The notes under the pieces were generated by a model. The model ran no database searches. It was not told the DNA's origin and saw only the letters and a program-made list of their open reading frames with translations. Below are positions 52,121 to 61,499 of a DNA stretch of 64,000 nt, one piece after another. Numbering within the stretch: position 1 is the first letter of the stretch; each line of letters starts with the position of its first letter. The DNA is from Nostoc sp. FACHB-280 (lineage in GTDB: Bacteria > Cyanobacteriota > Cyanobacteriia > Cyanobacteriales > Nostocaceae). Position numbers and translations under genes: made by a program. The stretch covers positions 62,001-126,000 of the forward strand of contig NZ_JACJSD010000009.1 in assembly GCF_014697615.1 (NCBI RefSeq). The letters run 5' to 3'.

Positions 52121-53158
52121 TTAAGGTGCTGGGTTGGGATGTTGAATATTAATTTCATCCAACTCTGCCAAAATCTCTTTACTGAGAACTACATTCGCAC
52201 TATCTATGTTTTCTTGGAGTTGTTCTAAGGTTGTTGCACCAATAATTGTGCTAGTTACGAACCAACGACTCCGCACAAATGCTAAAGCTAATTGTGCAGG
52301 GCTAAGTTGATGACGTTTGGCTAGTTCTACATAAGCTGCAACTGCTTCGGTGACTTTTGGTTTGAGATAGCGTTGACCAAAGTTTTCAAATAGGGTGATT
52401 CTGGTATTTTCTGGTTTGCCGTTGAGATATTTACCAGTTAAAAAACCAAAGGCTAAAGGACTGTAAGCTAATAAACCAATGTTTTCGTAATAAACTGCTT
52501 CAGCCAAAGCACCATCAAATACTCGGTTGAGTAAGTTATAAGCATTTTGGATGGAAATAACTTTGGGTAATCCTAATTGTTTCGCAGCATTACTAAACTG
52601 CACAACCCCCCAAGGGGTTTCATTACTCAAACCAAGATAACGAATTTTTCCAGCTTGAATAATATCAGCAAAAGCTTCTAGTTGTTCGACTATCGGCACA
52701 GATGGTTTTGCTTGGGTAGGGTCGAAAATTGTCTGTCCGAAACGTGGCACATAGCGGTCTGGCCAGTGAATTTGATAAAGGTCAATATAGTCTGTTTGTA
52801 ATCTTTTTAAGCTATCATCTACAGCTTGTTTAATATTATCGCGCTCAATGGCATCTGCTCCGCCACGTAACCATTTAAAGCCACGTCCAGGGCCAGCAAT
52901 TTTAGTTGCTACTATAACTTTATCTCGCTGCTGGTGTTTCAACCATTCACCAATGTATGTTTCTGTAAAACCATAAGTAGCCTCTTGCGGTGGTACTGGG
53001 TACATTTCCGCAGCATCAATAAAATTAACCCCGTTAGCAATAGCATAGTCTAGCTGTTGGTGAGCTTCTGCAATACTATTTTGCCGTCCGTAAGTCATTG
53101 TACCAAGGCAAATTTCCGAAACTTTGAGGTCACTTTCACCTAGTTGGTTATAACGCAT
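52121..53158 (-). CDS. Aldo/keto reductase (Tas-like)
   Basis: The 345-residue (beta/alpha)8 oxidoreductase has the AKR tetrad: Asp48 (FIDAAEMYP), Tyr53, Lys86 (VIVATK) and His131 (LYQIHWPD). NADPH-binding elements are near the C-terminus (SPAQLALAFVRSRWFVTSTIIGATTLEQLQEN). The long loop after the first strands is as in Tas/YghZ-type enzymes. It reduces aldehydes or ketones; substrate unknown. It starts 55 bases upstream of the propeller gene, so a GST-propeller-AKR transcription unit is likely. Confidence 0.88.
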   Translation of the reverse strand: MRYNQLGESDLKVSEICLGTMTYGRQNSIAEAHQQLDYAIANGVNFIDAAEMYPVPPQEATYGFTETYIGEWLKHQQRDKVIVATKIAGPGRGFKWLRGGADAIERDNIKQAVDDSLKRLQTDYIDLYQIHWPDRYVPRFGQTIFDPTQAKPSVPIVEQLEAFADIIQAGKIRYLGLSNETPWGVVQFSNAAKQLGLPKVISIQNAYNLLNRVFDGALAEAVYYENIGLLAYSPLAFGFLTGKYLNGKPENTRITLFENFGQRYLKPKVTEAVAAYVELAKRHQLSPAQLALAFVRSRWFVTSTIIGATTLEQLQENIDSANVVLSKEILAELDEINIQHPNPAP

Positions 53159-53879
53159 ATTTCTGTGTGATTGATCAATTAAATAATTTACTTTTTCGAG
53201 ATGCTCAATTTTCTAATTTAATGATTAAATACTGAATTCTGTCAACTCTCGATGTTTGTATATTTATCTAATAACTAAAATATGAACAAGCATATTATTT
53301 TCACAATGTTTTAACTATACAAATCACAAAATAAATGTCATACATATCAAGATAAATGGCTTTTATTTAAGCCTATTTTTGCTACCAATTATATGAGAAA
53401 CTGCATTCCATAAATCTTGTAGAGAGTTTTGTACACAACCTCTCTACGACAACCGATAAATTACAGCGTTATCGAGTAATAGTACTATACCTCTTCTACA
53501 AAATACGATAAATCTGTCTACTTACCGTAGATTCTACCAGAAAGTTATCCAGATTTCTCAGTTACAAAAGTTTATATAACTTGGTTCTGAGTATGAGTTT
53601 GGAAAAAGTTGCAGAATTTAGCAGTCAAAATCAACCAGTGGGAGATTCAGTCCAACCACTGATTGAGCGTGAGTTTTAAACTCAGGTAAATTCTGATTCC
53701 TGAATTCTGACTCCTGAATTCTGTTTGATAAAAACTTATCTGTCAAAAAGCTCCAGCAATTAGCTTGCTTTTTTAATTTGTCTGTGTTAAGTTTTGTTTG
53801 TACTCTAAACAACGGTAAGTCGCTCGATAAACCGATGTTTAAGGACACGATATCACAGCTAAATGGGCGGTAATTATAG
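53159..53879. other. Intergenic region, mostly featureless
   Basis: AT-rich sequence. A dispersed CTGAATTCTGACTCCTGAATTCTG-like repeat lies at about 53692-53724 (variants also near 44650, 56480 and 58300). An open frame on the minus strand (53848-53618) crosses the repeat and does not look like a protein. No gene or RNA recognised. Confidence 0.4.
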
Positions 53880-53970
53880 GAGAGTGCTGGAGTTCACCTC
53901 TAGGCTCTCATCTTTCTTATGAAGAGTAAAAGTATAGATGCGATCGCAATTTTGATAGTTCAGAGGTGAA
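53880..53970 (+). ncRNA. Possible remnant guide-RNA (omega-RNA) scaffold upstream of RRXRR fragment
   Basis: Perfect 9-base complements TTCACCTCT (53893-53901) and AGAGGTGAA (53962-53970), 60 bases apart, plus a local GAGAG/CTCTC stem (53880-53884 with 53905-53909), lie just upstream of the RRXRR fragment. In IscB loci a structured omega-RNA occupies this position. The evidence is only the fold potential and position. Confidence 0.3.
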
Positions 53971-54021
53971 ATCAGCAAATGCGATCGCTTAATCAGTGGA
54001 ACTAACAGTATTTTTTGACTT

Positions 54022-54276
54022 ATGACTAAAGTTTTAATTCTTGATGCCAATCAACAACCGCTATCTCCGGTACGTATCAGCCATGCCAGAGCATTATTAT
54101 CTCAAGGTAAAGCGACTGTCTTTCAACGATATCCCTTCACAATTATTTTGAAAGAGTCTTTATCGCAAATCCAACTAGAACAACTCGGCTTTAAACTCCA
54201 ACTCAGCACGGTTGTTACCAAACACAAAAAAGTGGGGATGGAGATGAGCTACCTTGGCAAGCGCGGTTATCGTTAA
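54022..54276 (+). pseudogene. IscB-type RRXRR (PLMP-domain) protein, truncated
   Basis: The first 50 residues (VLILDANQQPLSPVRISHARALLSQGKATVFQRYPFTIIL) match the N-terminal RRXRR/PLMP domain of IscB and related RNA-guided HNH nucleases. Only 84 residues remain; the RuvC-like pieces, bridge helix and HNH domain are missing, and nothing downstream to 54400 resembles them. It is therefore a remnant of an IS200/605-associated iscB gene or a solo PLMP peptide. Confidence 0.7.
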
Positions 54277-54401
54277 CAGAAAACAGGGGAGATTTGCAAG
54301 TGATCACTCCTGATTATCGTGTCAACTTCCCCTGAATTAATAGTATACAACTGTAACTCTATAGATTTATAGTATTTAAAAAGGTTTGGAGAAATATTCT
54401 C

Positions 54402-55523
54402 ATGACTAGCTTGATATTTCGCCACTTAATTGCTAGGTGGCGATCGCTAATTAAATTTCTCAATCTGCCCTTACAAAAATCTCCTGGATTTCGCTTTTAT
54501 ACTGCACCTTTACCCATAGCAGGAGCTTTCATTACAGGTCTTTGTTTGAGTTTGTTGTTTGCCGCTTGCTCATCACCATCGAATGTTAGTACTTCTAATA
54601 CTAGCGCCAGTCCAGTTAGTAATTCAGCACCTCAAGAAGCTAAAGTAATTAGATTTGGCTATCAAAAATCACTCATTTTGCTCAAGGCTAAAGGAGTATT
54701 AGAAAAGCGATTTGCACCAGAAGGAAAATCTGTAGAATGGATTGAATTTCCCGCCGGGCCACAACTACTAGAAGCGATGAATGTCGGTAGTATTGACTTT
54801 GGTCATGTCGGTGAATCACCACCAATCTTTGCCCAAGCCGCAGGTGCCGCATTGACTTATGTGGCTGGTATTGCACCTAGTCCAGCAGGTTCAGCAATTC
54901 TTGTCCCAGAAAATTCTCAAATTAAGCAATTGAGCGACCTGAAAGGTAAAAAAATTGCTTTTCAAAAAGGTTCTAGCGCCCATTTATTACTAGTTCAAGC
55001 TCTGGAAAAAGGTGGCGTAAAATATAGTGAAATTGAGCCAAAATATTTACCACCAGCAGATGCACGGGCAGCTTTTGTCAAAGGTAGTGTTGATGCTTGG
55101 GTAATTTGGGATCCGTTTTATGCAGCAGCCCAAAAAGCCACGAATGCGCGTGTACTTGTTGATGGTACAGGCATTAATAAACAAGGGGGATATTATATCG
55201 GGAGCCGTAAGTTTGTTACCGAAAATCCCCAAAGTGTGAAAGCAATTCTGGAAGAGATTCAAAAACTAGAAGAATGGTCAGCACAAAATCGAGATGAAGT
55301 TGCTCAAACTCTTGCACCTGTGTTGGGTATTGATTTAGAAACCATGAAAAAAGCAACTAGTAGGCGTAGTTTTGGTGTAGTGCCGATTGATGAAAATCTC
55401 ATCAATTTACAACAAGGAGTTGCCGATACCTATTATCAACTAAAGTTGATTCCTAAACAGGTGAATGTCAGAGATGCACTCTTAACCAAAGAACAATACG
55501 CGGCCTTTTCACCCAAGACGTAA
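54402..55523 (+). CDS. ssuA: Aliphatic sulfonate ABC transporter substrate-binding lipoprotein
   Basis: The 373-residue protein has a long basic N-terminus followed by a lipobox LLFAAC (Cys56), so it is a periplasmic lipoprotein. The mature domain matches SsuA/NMT1-type binding proteins: VIRFGYQKSLILLKAKGVLEKRF, EFPAGPQLLEAMNVGSIDFGHVGESPP, KIAFQKGSSAHLLLVQAL and AWVIWDPFYAAA. Its role is capture of alkanesulfonates or related sulfur compounds. No ssuB/ssuC permease or ATPase genes adjoin, so it must share a transporter encoded elsewhere. Confidence 0.85.
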   Translation: MTSLIFRHLIARWRSLIKFLNLPLQKSPGFRFYTAPLPIAGAFITGLCLSLLFAACSSPSNVSTSNTSASPVSNSAPQEAKVIRFGYQKSLILLKAKGVLEKRFAPEGKSVEWIEFPAGPQLLEAMNVGSIDFGHVGESPPIFAQAAGAALTYVAGIAPSPAGSAILVPENSQIKQLSDLKGKKIAFQKGSSAHLLLVQALEKGGVKYSEIEPKYLPPADARAAFVKGSVDAWVIWDPFYAAAQKATNARVLVDGTGINKQGGYYIGSRKFVTENPQSVKAILEEIQKLEEWSAQNRDEVAQTLAPVLGIDLETMKKATSRRSFGVVPIDENLINLQQGVADTYYQLKLIPKQVNVRDALLTKEQYAAFSPKT

Positions 55524-55626
55524 TAATTAAGAATCCAGAGTTGGGAAGCCAAAATTCATCATGGAATATACTCTTCTTCAATTCTGGATTTAACAAAAAC
55601 CGCAATTCTATACTCTGTCATTATCT

Positions 55627-56448
55627 ATGAGCAATCCTACAGAACTATTACACTCGCGCTATGGTGAACTTCCTTTTAATTCCCAAATTGATTGGAATGA
55701 ATCACTGACAACATTACTGTCTCACCGTTCCATCCGTTCTTATCTCAGTGATTCTCTACCACCAGGAACATTAGAGATTTTAGTGACAGCCGCGCAGTCT
55801 GCATCGACATCTTCTAATCTGCAAACCTGGAGTGTAGTAGCAGTTGAAGATTCCCAGCGCAAAGAAGAACTATCAAAACTAGCGGGTAATCAAGCACATA
55901 TTCGACAAGCACCACTATTTTTGGTTTGGTTAGCAGACTTGGCACGGCTGAGTTACGTTGCCGACAGTCGCGGTATCAACCATGAAGCTTTAGACTATTT
56001 AGAGATGTTTGTTATGGCAACCGTTGATGCTACCTTAGCCGCCCAAAACGCCACGATCGCAGCTGAATCTCTAGGCTTGGGAACAGTATACATCGGTGGG
56101 ATTCGCAACCGCCCAGAAGAAGTAGCACGCATCCTCAACTTACCTTCCTCTGTATATGCAGTATTTGGGTTATGTGTGGGTTATCCTAACCCCGAAGTAA
56201 ATGCCGCAATCAAACCGCGTCTACCACAATCAGCCGTATTGCATCGAGAAACTTATAAATTAGCTGAACAAGATGAAGCGATCGCCCACTACAACGACAT
56301 CATCAAACAGTTTTATACTGAACAACAGATGAACGTTGCTGGTGATTGGTCACAACATTCCTCTGAGCGTATTGCCACAGTAGAATCTTTAAGAGGACGC
56401 GATCGCCTGCGTGAAGCCTTAAATAATCTCGGTTTTCAGTTACGATAA
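55627..56448 (+). CDS. NfsA-type nitroreductase/FMN oxidoreductase
   Basis: The 273-residue protein has HRSIRSYLSDSLPPGTLE (FMN-phosphate binding Arg/Ser), AAQSASTSSNLQTWSVV, APLFLVWLADLARL and GLGTVYIGGIRNRPEEVARIL. These are landmarks of the NfsA/FRase I family of NADPH-dependent FMN enzymes that reduce nitroaromatics, quinones or supply reduced flavin. Reduced flavin is needed by alkanesulfonate monooxygenases, so the position after SsuA is suggestive. It follows ssuA by 103 bases on the same strand. Confidence 0.85.
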   Translation: MSNPTELLHSRYGELPFNSQIDWNESLTTLLSHRSIRSYLSDSLPPGTLEILVTAAQSASTSSNLQTWSVVAVEDSQRKEELSKLAGNQAHIRQAPLFLVWLADLARLSYVADSRGINHEALDYLEMFVMATVDATLAAQNATIAAESLGLGTVYIGGIRNRPEEVARILNLPSSVYAVFGLCVGYPNPEVNAAIKPRLPQSAVLHRETYKLAEQDEAIAHYNDIIKQFYTEQQMNVAGDWSQHSSERIATVESLRGRDRLREALNNLGFQLR

Positions 56449-56533
56449 TCAAGAATTCAGAAGTCAGAATAAATCTAGTAAATTCTGAATTCTGGCTCCT
56501 GAATTATGTTTGGATCATTACACAACAAAGCTT

Positions 56534-57322
56534 ATGGATTTGCATCTACATGGCAAAATAGCCTTAGTGACAGCAGCTAGTAAAGGTCTAGGTAAAGCTA
56601 CAGCACGGCAATTTGCCCGTGAAGGTGCAAAAATTGTCATTTGTGCGCGGAGTGAAATTATAGAAAAAGCTGCTGCTGAAATTGAGGCGGAAACAGGTAC
56701 AGAAGTTTTGGCTTTACGTGCAGATGTTACCCAACCAGCAGATATAGAACGGGTGATTAATGCTACTGTCGAGAAATTTGGCGGCTTAGATATTCTCGTC
56801 ACCAATGCAGGTGGGCCACCCCCCGGCACATTTGATGATACTGATATTACAGCGTGGGAAAATGCAATTAACTTAAATCTGCTGAGTGCAGTGCAGTTAG
56901 TCAAATCGGCTTTGCCTTACTTACGCCAATCTACTGCACCAGCAATTCTGACTATTACTTCATCTTCTACAAAACAACCAGTCAAAAATCTTGTCTTGTC
57001 TAATTCGATTCGCTTGGCAGTCATTGGTTTAACTAAAACTTTAAGCCAAGAATTAGGCAGTGAGCAAATTCGTGTCAACAGCATTTTACCTGGTTGGACA
57101 TATACAGAACGAGTAGAAGAATTACTCAACGCTCGTGTAGTTAAAAGTGGCAAAACTAAAGCCGAAGAAATCGCCAGTATTAATACATCTGTGCCTTTAG
57201 GAAGAATGGGGACACCAGAAGAATTTGCTAACGTTGCGGTCTTTTTGTGTTCCCCCGCCGCCTCTTTTGTGAATGGTGTAATGCTACAAGTTGATGGCGG
57301 AATGAATGCCGGTACATTTTAG
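56534..57322 (+). CDS. SDR-family protein lacking the catalytic Tyr/Lys
   Basis: I chose the ATG at 56534 (MDLHLHGK), 262 residues, over a TTG 24 bases upstream. The cofactor loop TAASKGLG (13-20), NAG (91-93) and Ser143 are present. At the YxxxK position the sequence reads Ser156-Asn-Ser-Ile-Arg160, so both Tyr and Lys are replaced. This LSNxxR pattern exists in a known subgroup of SDRs whose reaction is unclear. It may use another proton donor or act on a different reaction. It follows the nitroreductase gene by 85 bases. Confidence 0.8.
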   Translation: MDLHLHGKIALVTAASKGLGKATARQFAREGAKIVICARSEIIEKAAAEIEAETGTEVLALRADVTQPADIERVINATVEKFGGLDILVTNAGGPPPGTFDDTDITAWENAINLNLLSAVQLVKSALPYLRQSTAPAILTITSSSTKQPVKNLVLSNSIRLAVIGLTKTLSQELGSEQIRVNSILPGWTYTERVEELLNARVVKSGKTKAEEIASINTSVPLGRMGTPEEFANVAVFLCSPAASFVNGVMLQVDGGMNAGTF

Positions 57323-57391
57323 AACTTAGCCGTTGTCATAGTAGAGACGTTGTATACAACGTCTCTACAACAATGGAGGCTGTAAAAATAT

Positions 57392-57569
57392 AATCAGACT
57401 TACGCAGTGAGCCGGAAAATCAAGGGTTTAAGGAACGGTAAAGGGGTATAGGTGTTCAAAACCTTTACATACCTACACCATTACCGTCTTCTTAACAGAT
57501 AACCTTTGGACTTAAGTCCCGTATAGATATGAAAAACTCCTACACCTATCTCGACAAAGATAAGTCCTG
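57392..57569. repeat. GACTTACGCA-type dispersed repeat
   Basis: Begins AGACTTACGCAGTGAGCCGG and includes AGGGGTATAGGTGTTC...TTACATACCTACACC tracts; a partial inverted end AAGTCCTGA occurs at about 57562-57570. Same family as the element at 648-764. It separates two convergent genes. Confidence 0.45.
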
Positions 57570-57570
57570 A

Positions 57571-57933
57571 CTATTTATCTTTCTTGGTGTTCTTGTGACT
57601 TTGGCGACCAGCTTCAGCATGTTGCTCTTTGCTACCACCTTGAGTACCTTTTGATTCGGTATCGTCAGAATCTTCGATATCGCCAGCATCATCTTTTTGT
57701 TTTTTGCGACCACCACCGTGAGATTGTTTTCCACCTTCACGACCAATTTCAGCCATGTGTTCTCTATCTTTGCTGACGGTTTCGCCTCCTTTACGTCCAG
57801 CTTCACGGGCTTCTTCAGAAGTAAATTCGTGAGCTGTACCTTTTTCGTGAGCAGCGTGTCCACCTTTGCTGGCGATTTCGCGTTGCTTATCTTCATCCAT
57901 AGAAGCAAAGCCACGTTTACTTGTATCTGACAT
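57571..57933 (-). CDS. KGG-repeat stress-induced hydrophilic protein
   Basis: The 120-residue, highly charged, disordered protein has repeats around KGG (EIASKGGHAAHEKG, AREAGRKGGETVS, AEIGREGGKQSHGGG). This matches the stress-induced KGG/con-10/GsiB-like family linked to dehydration and general stress. It ends in a Lys-rich tail. It probably protects cell components on water loss. Start ATG at 57933 has GGAG about 7 bases upstream. Confidence 0.85.
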   Translation of the reverse strand: MSDTSKRGFASMDEDKQREIASKGGHAAHEKGTAHEFTSEEAREAGRKGGETVSKDREHMAEIGREGGKQSHGGGRKKQKDDAGDIEDSDDTESKGTQGGSKEQHAEAGRQSHKNTKKDK

Positions 57934-58202
57934 AATATTGCTCCTGGTTATGAACTATAGTTTTTGACTGTTACAGTCAGTAAAAACTTTTAGCTGATTC
58001 ACGTTCTCAATTTAGCTATCTAAAAAGCAGCTTTCATTGGCCATAGGAGAGAATAATGCCAAATTAAACCCCAACTTCAGATATATAACCTCCGCTTGAC
58101 TTTATCCTTTTTTGGGGAATGCGATCGCCTTCACTCAGAAGTTTCACCTAAATATTTTCCTAAACTCTTAATTTTCCTGGTTTATAGCTCAGTTTTGCAG
58201 AT

Positions 58203-58237
58203 AAAAAGCGCCACTAGTTTTTTTAGTGACGCTTTTT
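58203..58237. terminator. Hairpin with T-rich ends
   Basis: AAAAAGCG(C)CACTA (58203-58216) pairs with TAGTG(A)CGCTTTTT (58224-58237) across a T-run loop. It can act as a terminator in either direction. The rest of 57934-58344 shows only a HIP1 site and a dispersed CTCCTGAATTCT repeat. Confidence 0.5.
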
Positions 58238-58344
58238 CTCAATGCTGTAGCAGATTATTACAGAATTTAGTTCTCAAGGCTGGTTAGAGAAACTATTCTT
58301 CTGACTCCTGAATTCTCATATCATTAACTAACGGGGACTGGAAA

Positions 58345-58536
58345 TTATTCTGAGGGTTTTTGTAGTTGATATGTCAGGGATTGTTGATTATTTGGGACTA
58401 CATCATTAGAGGAATAATGGGCGATGACAAATAGAGGTAGGGTTAAGGTTAACAGTGCGATCGCGGTTCCCACAAAGTCTGCCAAACGATGGGAATATGT
58501 ATCGGTAGTGTTTGCAGACTGACTATTTGAATCCAT
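58345..58536 (-). CDS. Small single-helix membrane protein
   Basis: The 63-residue protein has a polar Ser/Thr N-terminus (about 1-15), one hydrophobic helix (about 19-41, DFVGTAIALLTLTLPLFVIAHY) and a polar tail. It resembles small conserved membrane proteins of filamentous cyanobacteria, but I recognise no name. Ribosome-binding site weak (GAAGAATTTC). Confidence 0.5.
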   Translation of the reverse strand: MDSNSQSANTTDTYSHRLADFVGTAIALLTLTLPLFVIAHYSSNDVVPNNQQSLTYQLQKPSE

Positions 58537-59378
58537 ACAAATTTGAAATTCTTCAACTCACTTGATAATTTTTCTCTCTCGGAGAGAGTCTTGATGCTAT
58601 TTTAACGATTTTTTACTGACTACTGTGTAGCAGTCAAAAAAGTCAACCAGTTTGGTAGGTGTCATAACAACAATTTTATCTCCGACAAGATTGATACAAA
58701 GTTACAGAAAAACATTTCGGAATTATCTAAGTGAATAATATGTTACGATTCCTTGCAAAGATTTGCCAACTTTGGGTTAAGCACAGGTTAATAAATTGCA
58801 TCAAAAACTACATTTTTTATTTTGTGCCGATATAAATTGATAACTTATCTTAAAACAATTGTTGAGATTATAACATCTGAAAATACTCTAGATAGGCTGG
58901 TTTCACAGGTTTAGATAATTTTACCCATAAGCAATGTCTACCGAAATCTCACTGAATACTTTGATACTTTTTATTATCAAACTCAGCCTCAACAGCAATC
59001 GCATCATTAGTAAATGATTCGATAACAAACGCTCCGAATCAGGATAGACATATTCATTGAGCGCACAAAAAGCCGCCTTGTTAATTCACCATACTAGTGT
59101 TATGTAACATTAATTTGGGTTTGTCAATCTATACATAGGTAGAGTAAAAATACCTTGAGAATAAAGTTTTAGATCCCCGACTTTTCCCAGAAGTCAGGGA
59201 TCTATTTGTTAACAAATAATTAAAGTTTCATGACAAATTGCCGACATAAAAAACCGCCAATAGATAATGGCGGTTGTCTGGTTAAGCAATCGGAGGGTAA
59301 TTAAAGCTTAATCTCTCAACTTAGTGATTGCTGTAGCTGACTTTGCAGTTAATAATTCTCGAAAATTGCCTATTTAAA
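58537..59378. other. Intergenic region with two hairpins
   Basis: Two inverted repeats: 59170-59183 with 59191-59204 (TAGATCCC...GGGATCTA; stem interrupted by one mismatch) and 59252-59259 with 59268-59275 (AACCGCCA/TGGCGGTT). The second lies about 100 bases beyond the 3' end of the DUF362 gene and could terminate it. A 30-residue minus-strand frame (59038-58949, IESFTNDAIAVEAEFDNKKYQ) looks faintly protein-like and may be debris of a lost gene. Nothing else recognised. Confidence 0.45.
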
Positions 59379-60350
59379 CTATCCTCTGCTATATGTATTC
59401 ATCGGTTCTTTGATAAATCGAATGTAAAGATGTTTAAACGTAGATTTGATCACACGGGGCATAGCAAAATCTATTGGCATTAACTTATCAGGTAAGCGCC
59501 AATCTGAGATTTGTAATAAATCAGGATGTAACAGCGGAAATTCAATTTCATCTAGTTCGGGACAAACCCCCAACCTTTGGGAAGCCGCAACAGTCGGAAC
59601 TTGCTGGGGTGAAACATTGAGAATTTCTACCATCGCCCTATCTAAAGCAAACACATCCGATGCGGCGGCTAAAATTCCTAAATTCCGAGGTTCGCCACCA
59701 CTAGGGCCATTACCTTCATGACCAATAATGCCATCTAAAATAGTTAAATCAGGGTTGATTGCTTTAGCCGTTTCTACTAACATCTCACCAAACCGGTTAG
59801 CATCTTTCCCGGCTTCCATGTGCCACCAAGCCTTCATTTTACCGGGAACACAACCAAACAAATTTTTCACACCCAAGGTTACAGTTAATTGCATGTGAGA
59901 TTTAACTTTGGGCAGATTAATCACTACATCGGCTTCCATTGCCTCTTTACACAGTAGCAGGTGGTTGAAATTTTCGCTGACTGTGTGGTAACGCTGTCCA
60001 TGAAATTCGACGATGGGAAGATTGAGTTCTTGGATAAAAGATTGATAACCATTAGCAATAGCGACTCCCTTCGCACTTCCAAAAGCCGGACTATCCCCCA
60101 AAAATGGTTGACCACCAGCTTCGATAACCATTTTGGCAACTTCGTAAACCAGTTCTGGACGAGTAGTGCATTCTTTGGTAGGACGTGCGCCTGTGAGAAG
60201 ATTCGGCTTGAGTAATACCTTTTGTCCTGGTTTGACAAAAGCTGCGATTCCCCCCAGTGGTTCTAGCACAGTGGTTAGGGATTCCCGTAAAGCTTCATTG
60301 TCGTAAGATGTCGCCCTGATTAAGCTAACTGATGGTTTGTATGTCTGCAT
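59379..60350 (-). CDS. DUF362 domain protein
   Basis: The 323-residue protein is a DUF362 family member: VLLKPNLLTG, PELVYEVAKMVIEAGGQPFLGDSP, KVKSHMQLTVTLGVKNLFGCVPGKMK and DGIIGHEGNGPSGGEPRNLG are its conserved blocks. Some relatives carry ferredoxin domains; this one does not. Cys residues are few (in FGCVPGK and VCPEL). The biochemical role is unknown. The start codon is the ATG at 60350. It is divergent from the regulator gene. Confidence 0.85.
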   Translation of the reverse strand: MQTYKPSVSLIRATSYDNEALRESLTTVLEPLGGIAAFVKPGQKVLLKPNLLTGARPTKECTTRPELVYEVAKMVIEAGGQPFLGDSPAFGSAKGVAIANGYQSFIQELNLPIVEFHGQRYHTVSENFNHLLLCKEAMEADVVINLPKVKSHMQLTVTLGVKNLFGCVPGKMKAWWHMEAGKDANRFGEMLVETAKAINPDLTILDGIIGHEGNGPSGGEPRNLGILAAASDVFALDRAMVEILNVSPQQVPTVAASQRLGVCPELDEIEFPLLHPDLLQISDWRLPDKLMPIDFAMPRVIKSTFKHLYIRFIKEPMNTYSRG

Positions 60351-60694
60351 AGGTAAATAATTGCGTTGAAAATGGAATAGGTATGAATATTGAATAACAC
60401 ATTACATGATATTAAATTTTCTCCACAGGAAGCTTAAAATCAGCATTTATCACTTTCATCGTCTGAAAATGTGGAAATTAGCTTGATTTTTCTGTTTTTA
60501 CTAGTCAAGATAAAACTTAGTTGTAATTTGCATAAATTTATTGTGTTTTCTAGATATATATCGTAGTTCCCTTGGATAGCAAATTTTATCCAAATCTAGT
60601 TTTAGATTCTTCGGCTTGTCTGCGGCAAACTCCGTAAAGGCAATCATTTAATTTAGCTACAAATACTGTCTCACCAAACCCAAACTAAACTAGC
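60351..60694. other. Divergent promoter region of DUF362 and response-regulator genes
   Basis: 344 bases, AT-rich. No clear operator dyad or hairpin seen. Both flanking genes must be transcribed from here. Confidence 0.4.
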
Positions 60695-61324
60695 ATGAGC
60701 CAATCTAATGTTATTAGCATTTTGATTGCAGACGATCATCCAATCTTAGGGCAAGCTTTAACAACATTTCTCGAACTTGAGCTAGATATGACAGTAGTCG
60801 GCTATGCTGGCGACGGACGAGAAGCCATACGGCTTTTTCAGCAACATCAGCCTGACATAACTTTGATGGATTTGCAAATGCCAAAGAAGGGAGGTGCTGA
60901 TGTGATCGCTACCATTTGTGCTAAGTTCCCACAAGCGCGGATCATTGTGTTGACTGCTTATGATGGTGACGAAGATATCTATCGTGGATTGCGGGCTGGC
61001 GCAAAAGGCTATCTCCTCAAAAGAAATAAGCCAAAGGAACTCTTAGATGCTATTCGCACCGTTCATAGAGGTGAAAAGTACATTCCGCCAAGTATAGCGG
61101 CCAAGTTAGCCGAACGGATGAGCAACGAAGAATTGAGCGATCGCGAGTTGGAAGTGCTGCGCCTAATTGCCAAGGGGAAGAATAACCAGCAAATTAGCAG
61201 CATCCTGAATATTGCTGAGAGTACCGTCAGGTTTCATATTAATAATATTTTCGGCAAATTAAAAGTGAGCGATCGCACTCAAGCCCTAGTCACCGCTCTG
61301 AAGCGGGGGATTGTTAGGCTGTAG
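60695..61324 (+). CDS. NarL/FixJ-family response regulator
   Basis: The 209-residue protein has a receiver domain (1-125) with acidic pair Asp13/Asp14, phospho-acceptor Asp59 in LMDLQMP, Thr87 and Lys109. A LuxR-type helix-turn-helix follows (about 145-209, LSDRELEVLRLIAKGKNNQQISSILNIAESTVRFHI). It is a phosphorylation-controlled DNA-binding transcription factor. No sensor kinase gene is adjacent. Confidence 0.9.
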   Translation: MSQSNVISILIADDHPILGQALTTFLELELDMTVVGYAGDGREAIRLFQQHQPDITLMDLQMPKKGGADVIATICAKFPQARIIVLTAYDGDEDIYRGLRAGAKGYLLKRNKPKELLDAIRTVHRGEKYIPPSIAAKLAERMSNEELSDRELEVLRLIAKGKNNQQISSILNIAESTVRFHINNIFGKLKVSDRTQALVTALKRGIVRL

Positions 61325-61499
61325 TTTGCGGCTTGTTGACCTCACATTTTGACAGGTTTAAAACCCAACATTTCGCTAGGGACAATGTTGGACTTATTTT
61401 TTATGCTCAGTATATTCACTTAATCAGGAACATTGCTAAATCACTGCAATTATGTGCTGGAATAGCGATCGCACTTCAACCTTTAACAAAAAAATAACC

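Noticed and set aside
53618-53848. 76-residue minus-strand frame
   Set aside because: Contains a dispersed CTGAATTCTGACTCC repeat and no protein-like pattern.
57546-57930. Overlapping frames on both strands at the KGG gene
   Set aside because: The KGG frame is the recognisable one; others are repetitive shadows of it.
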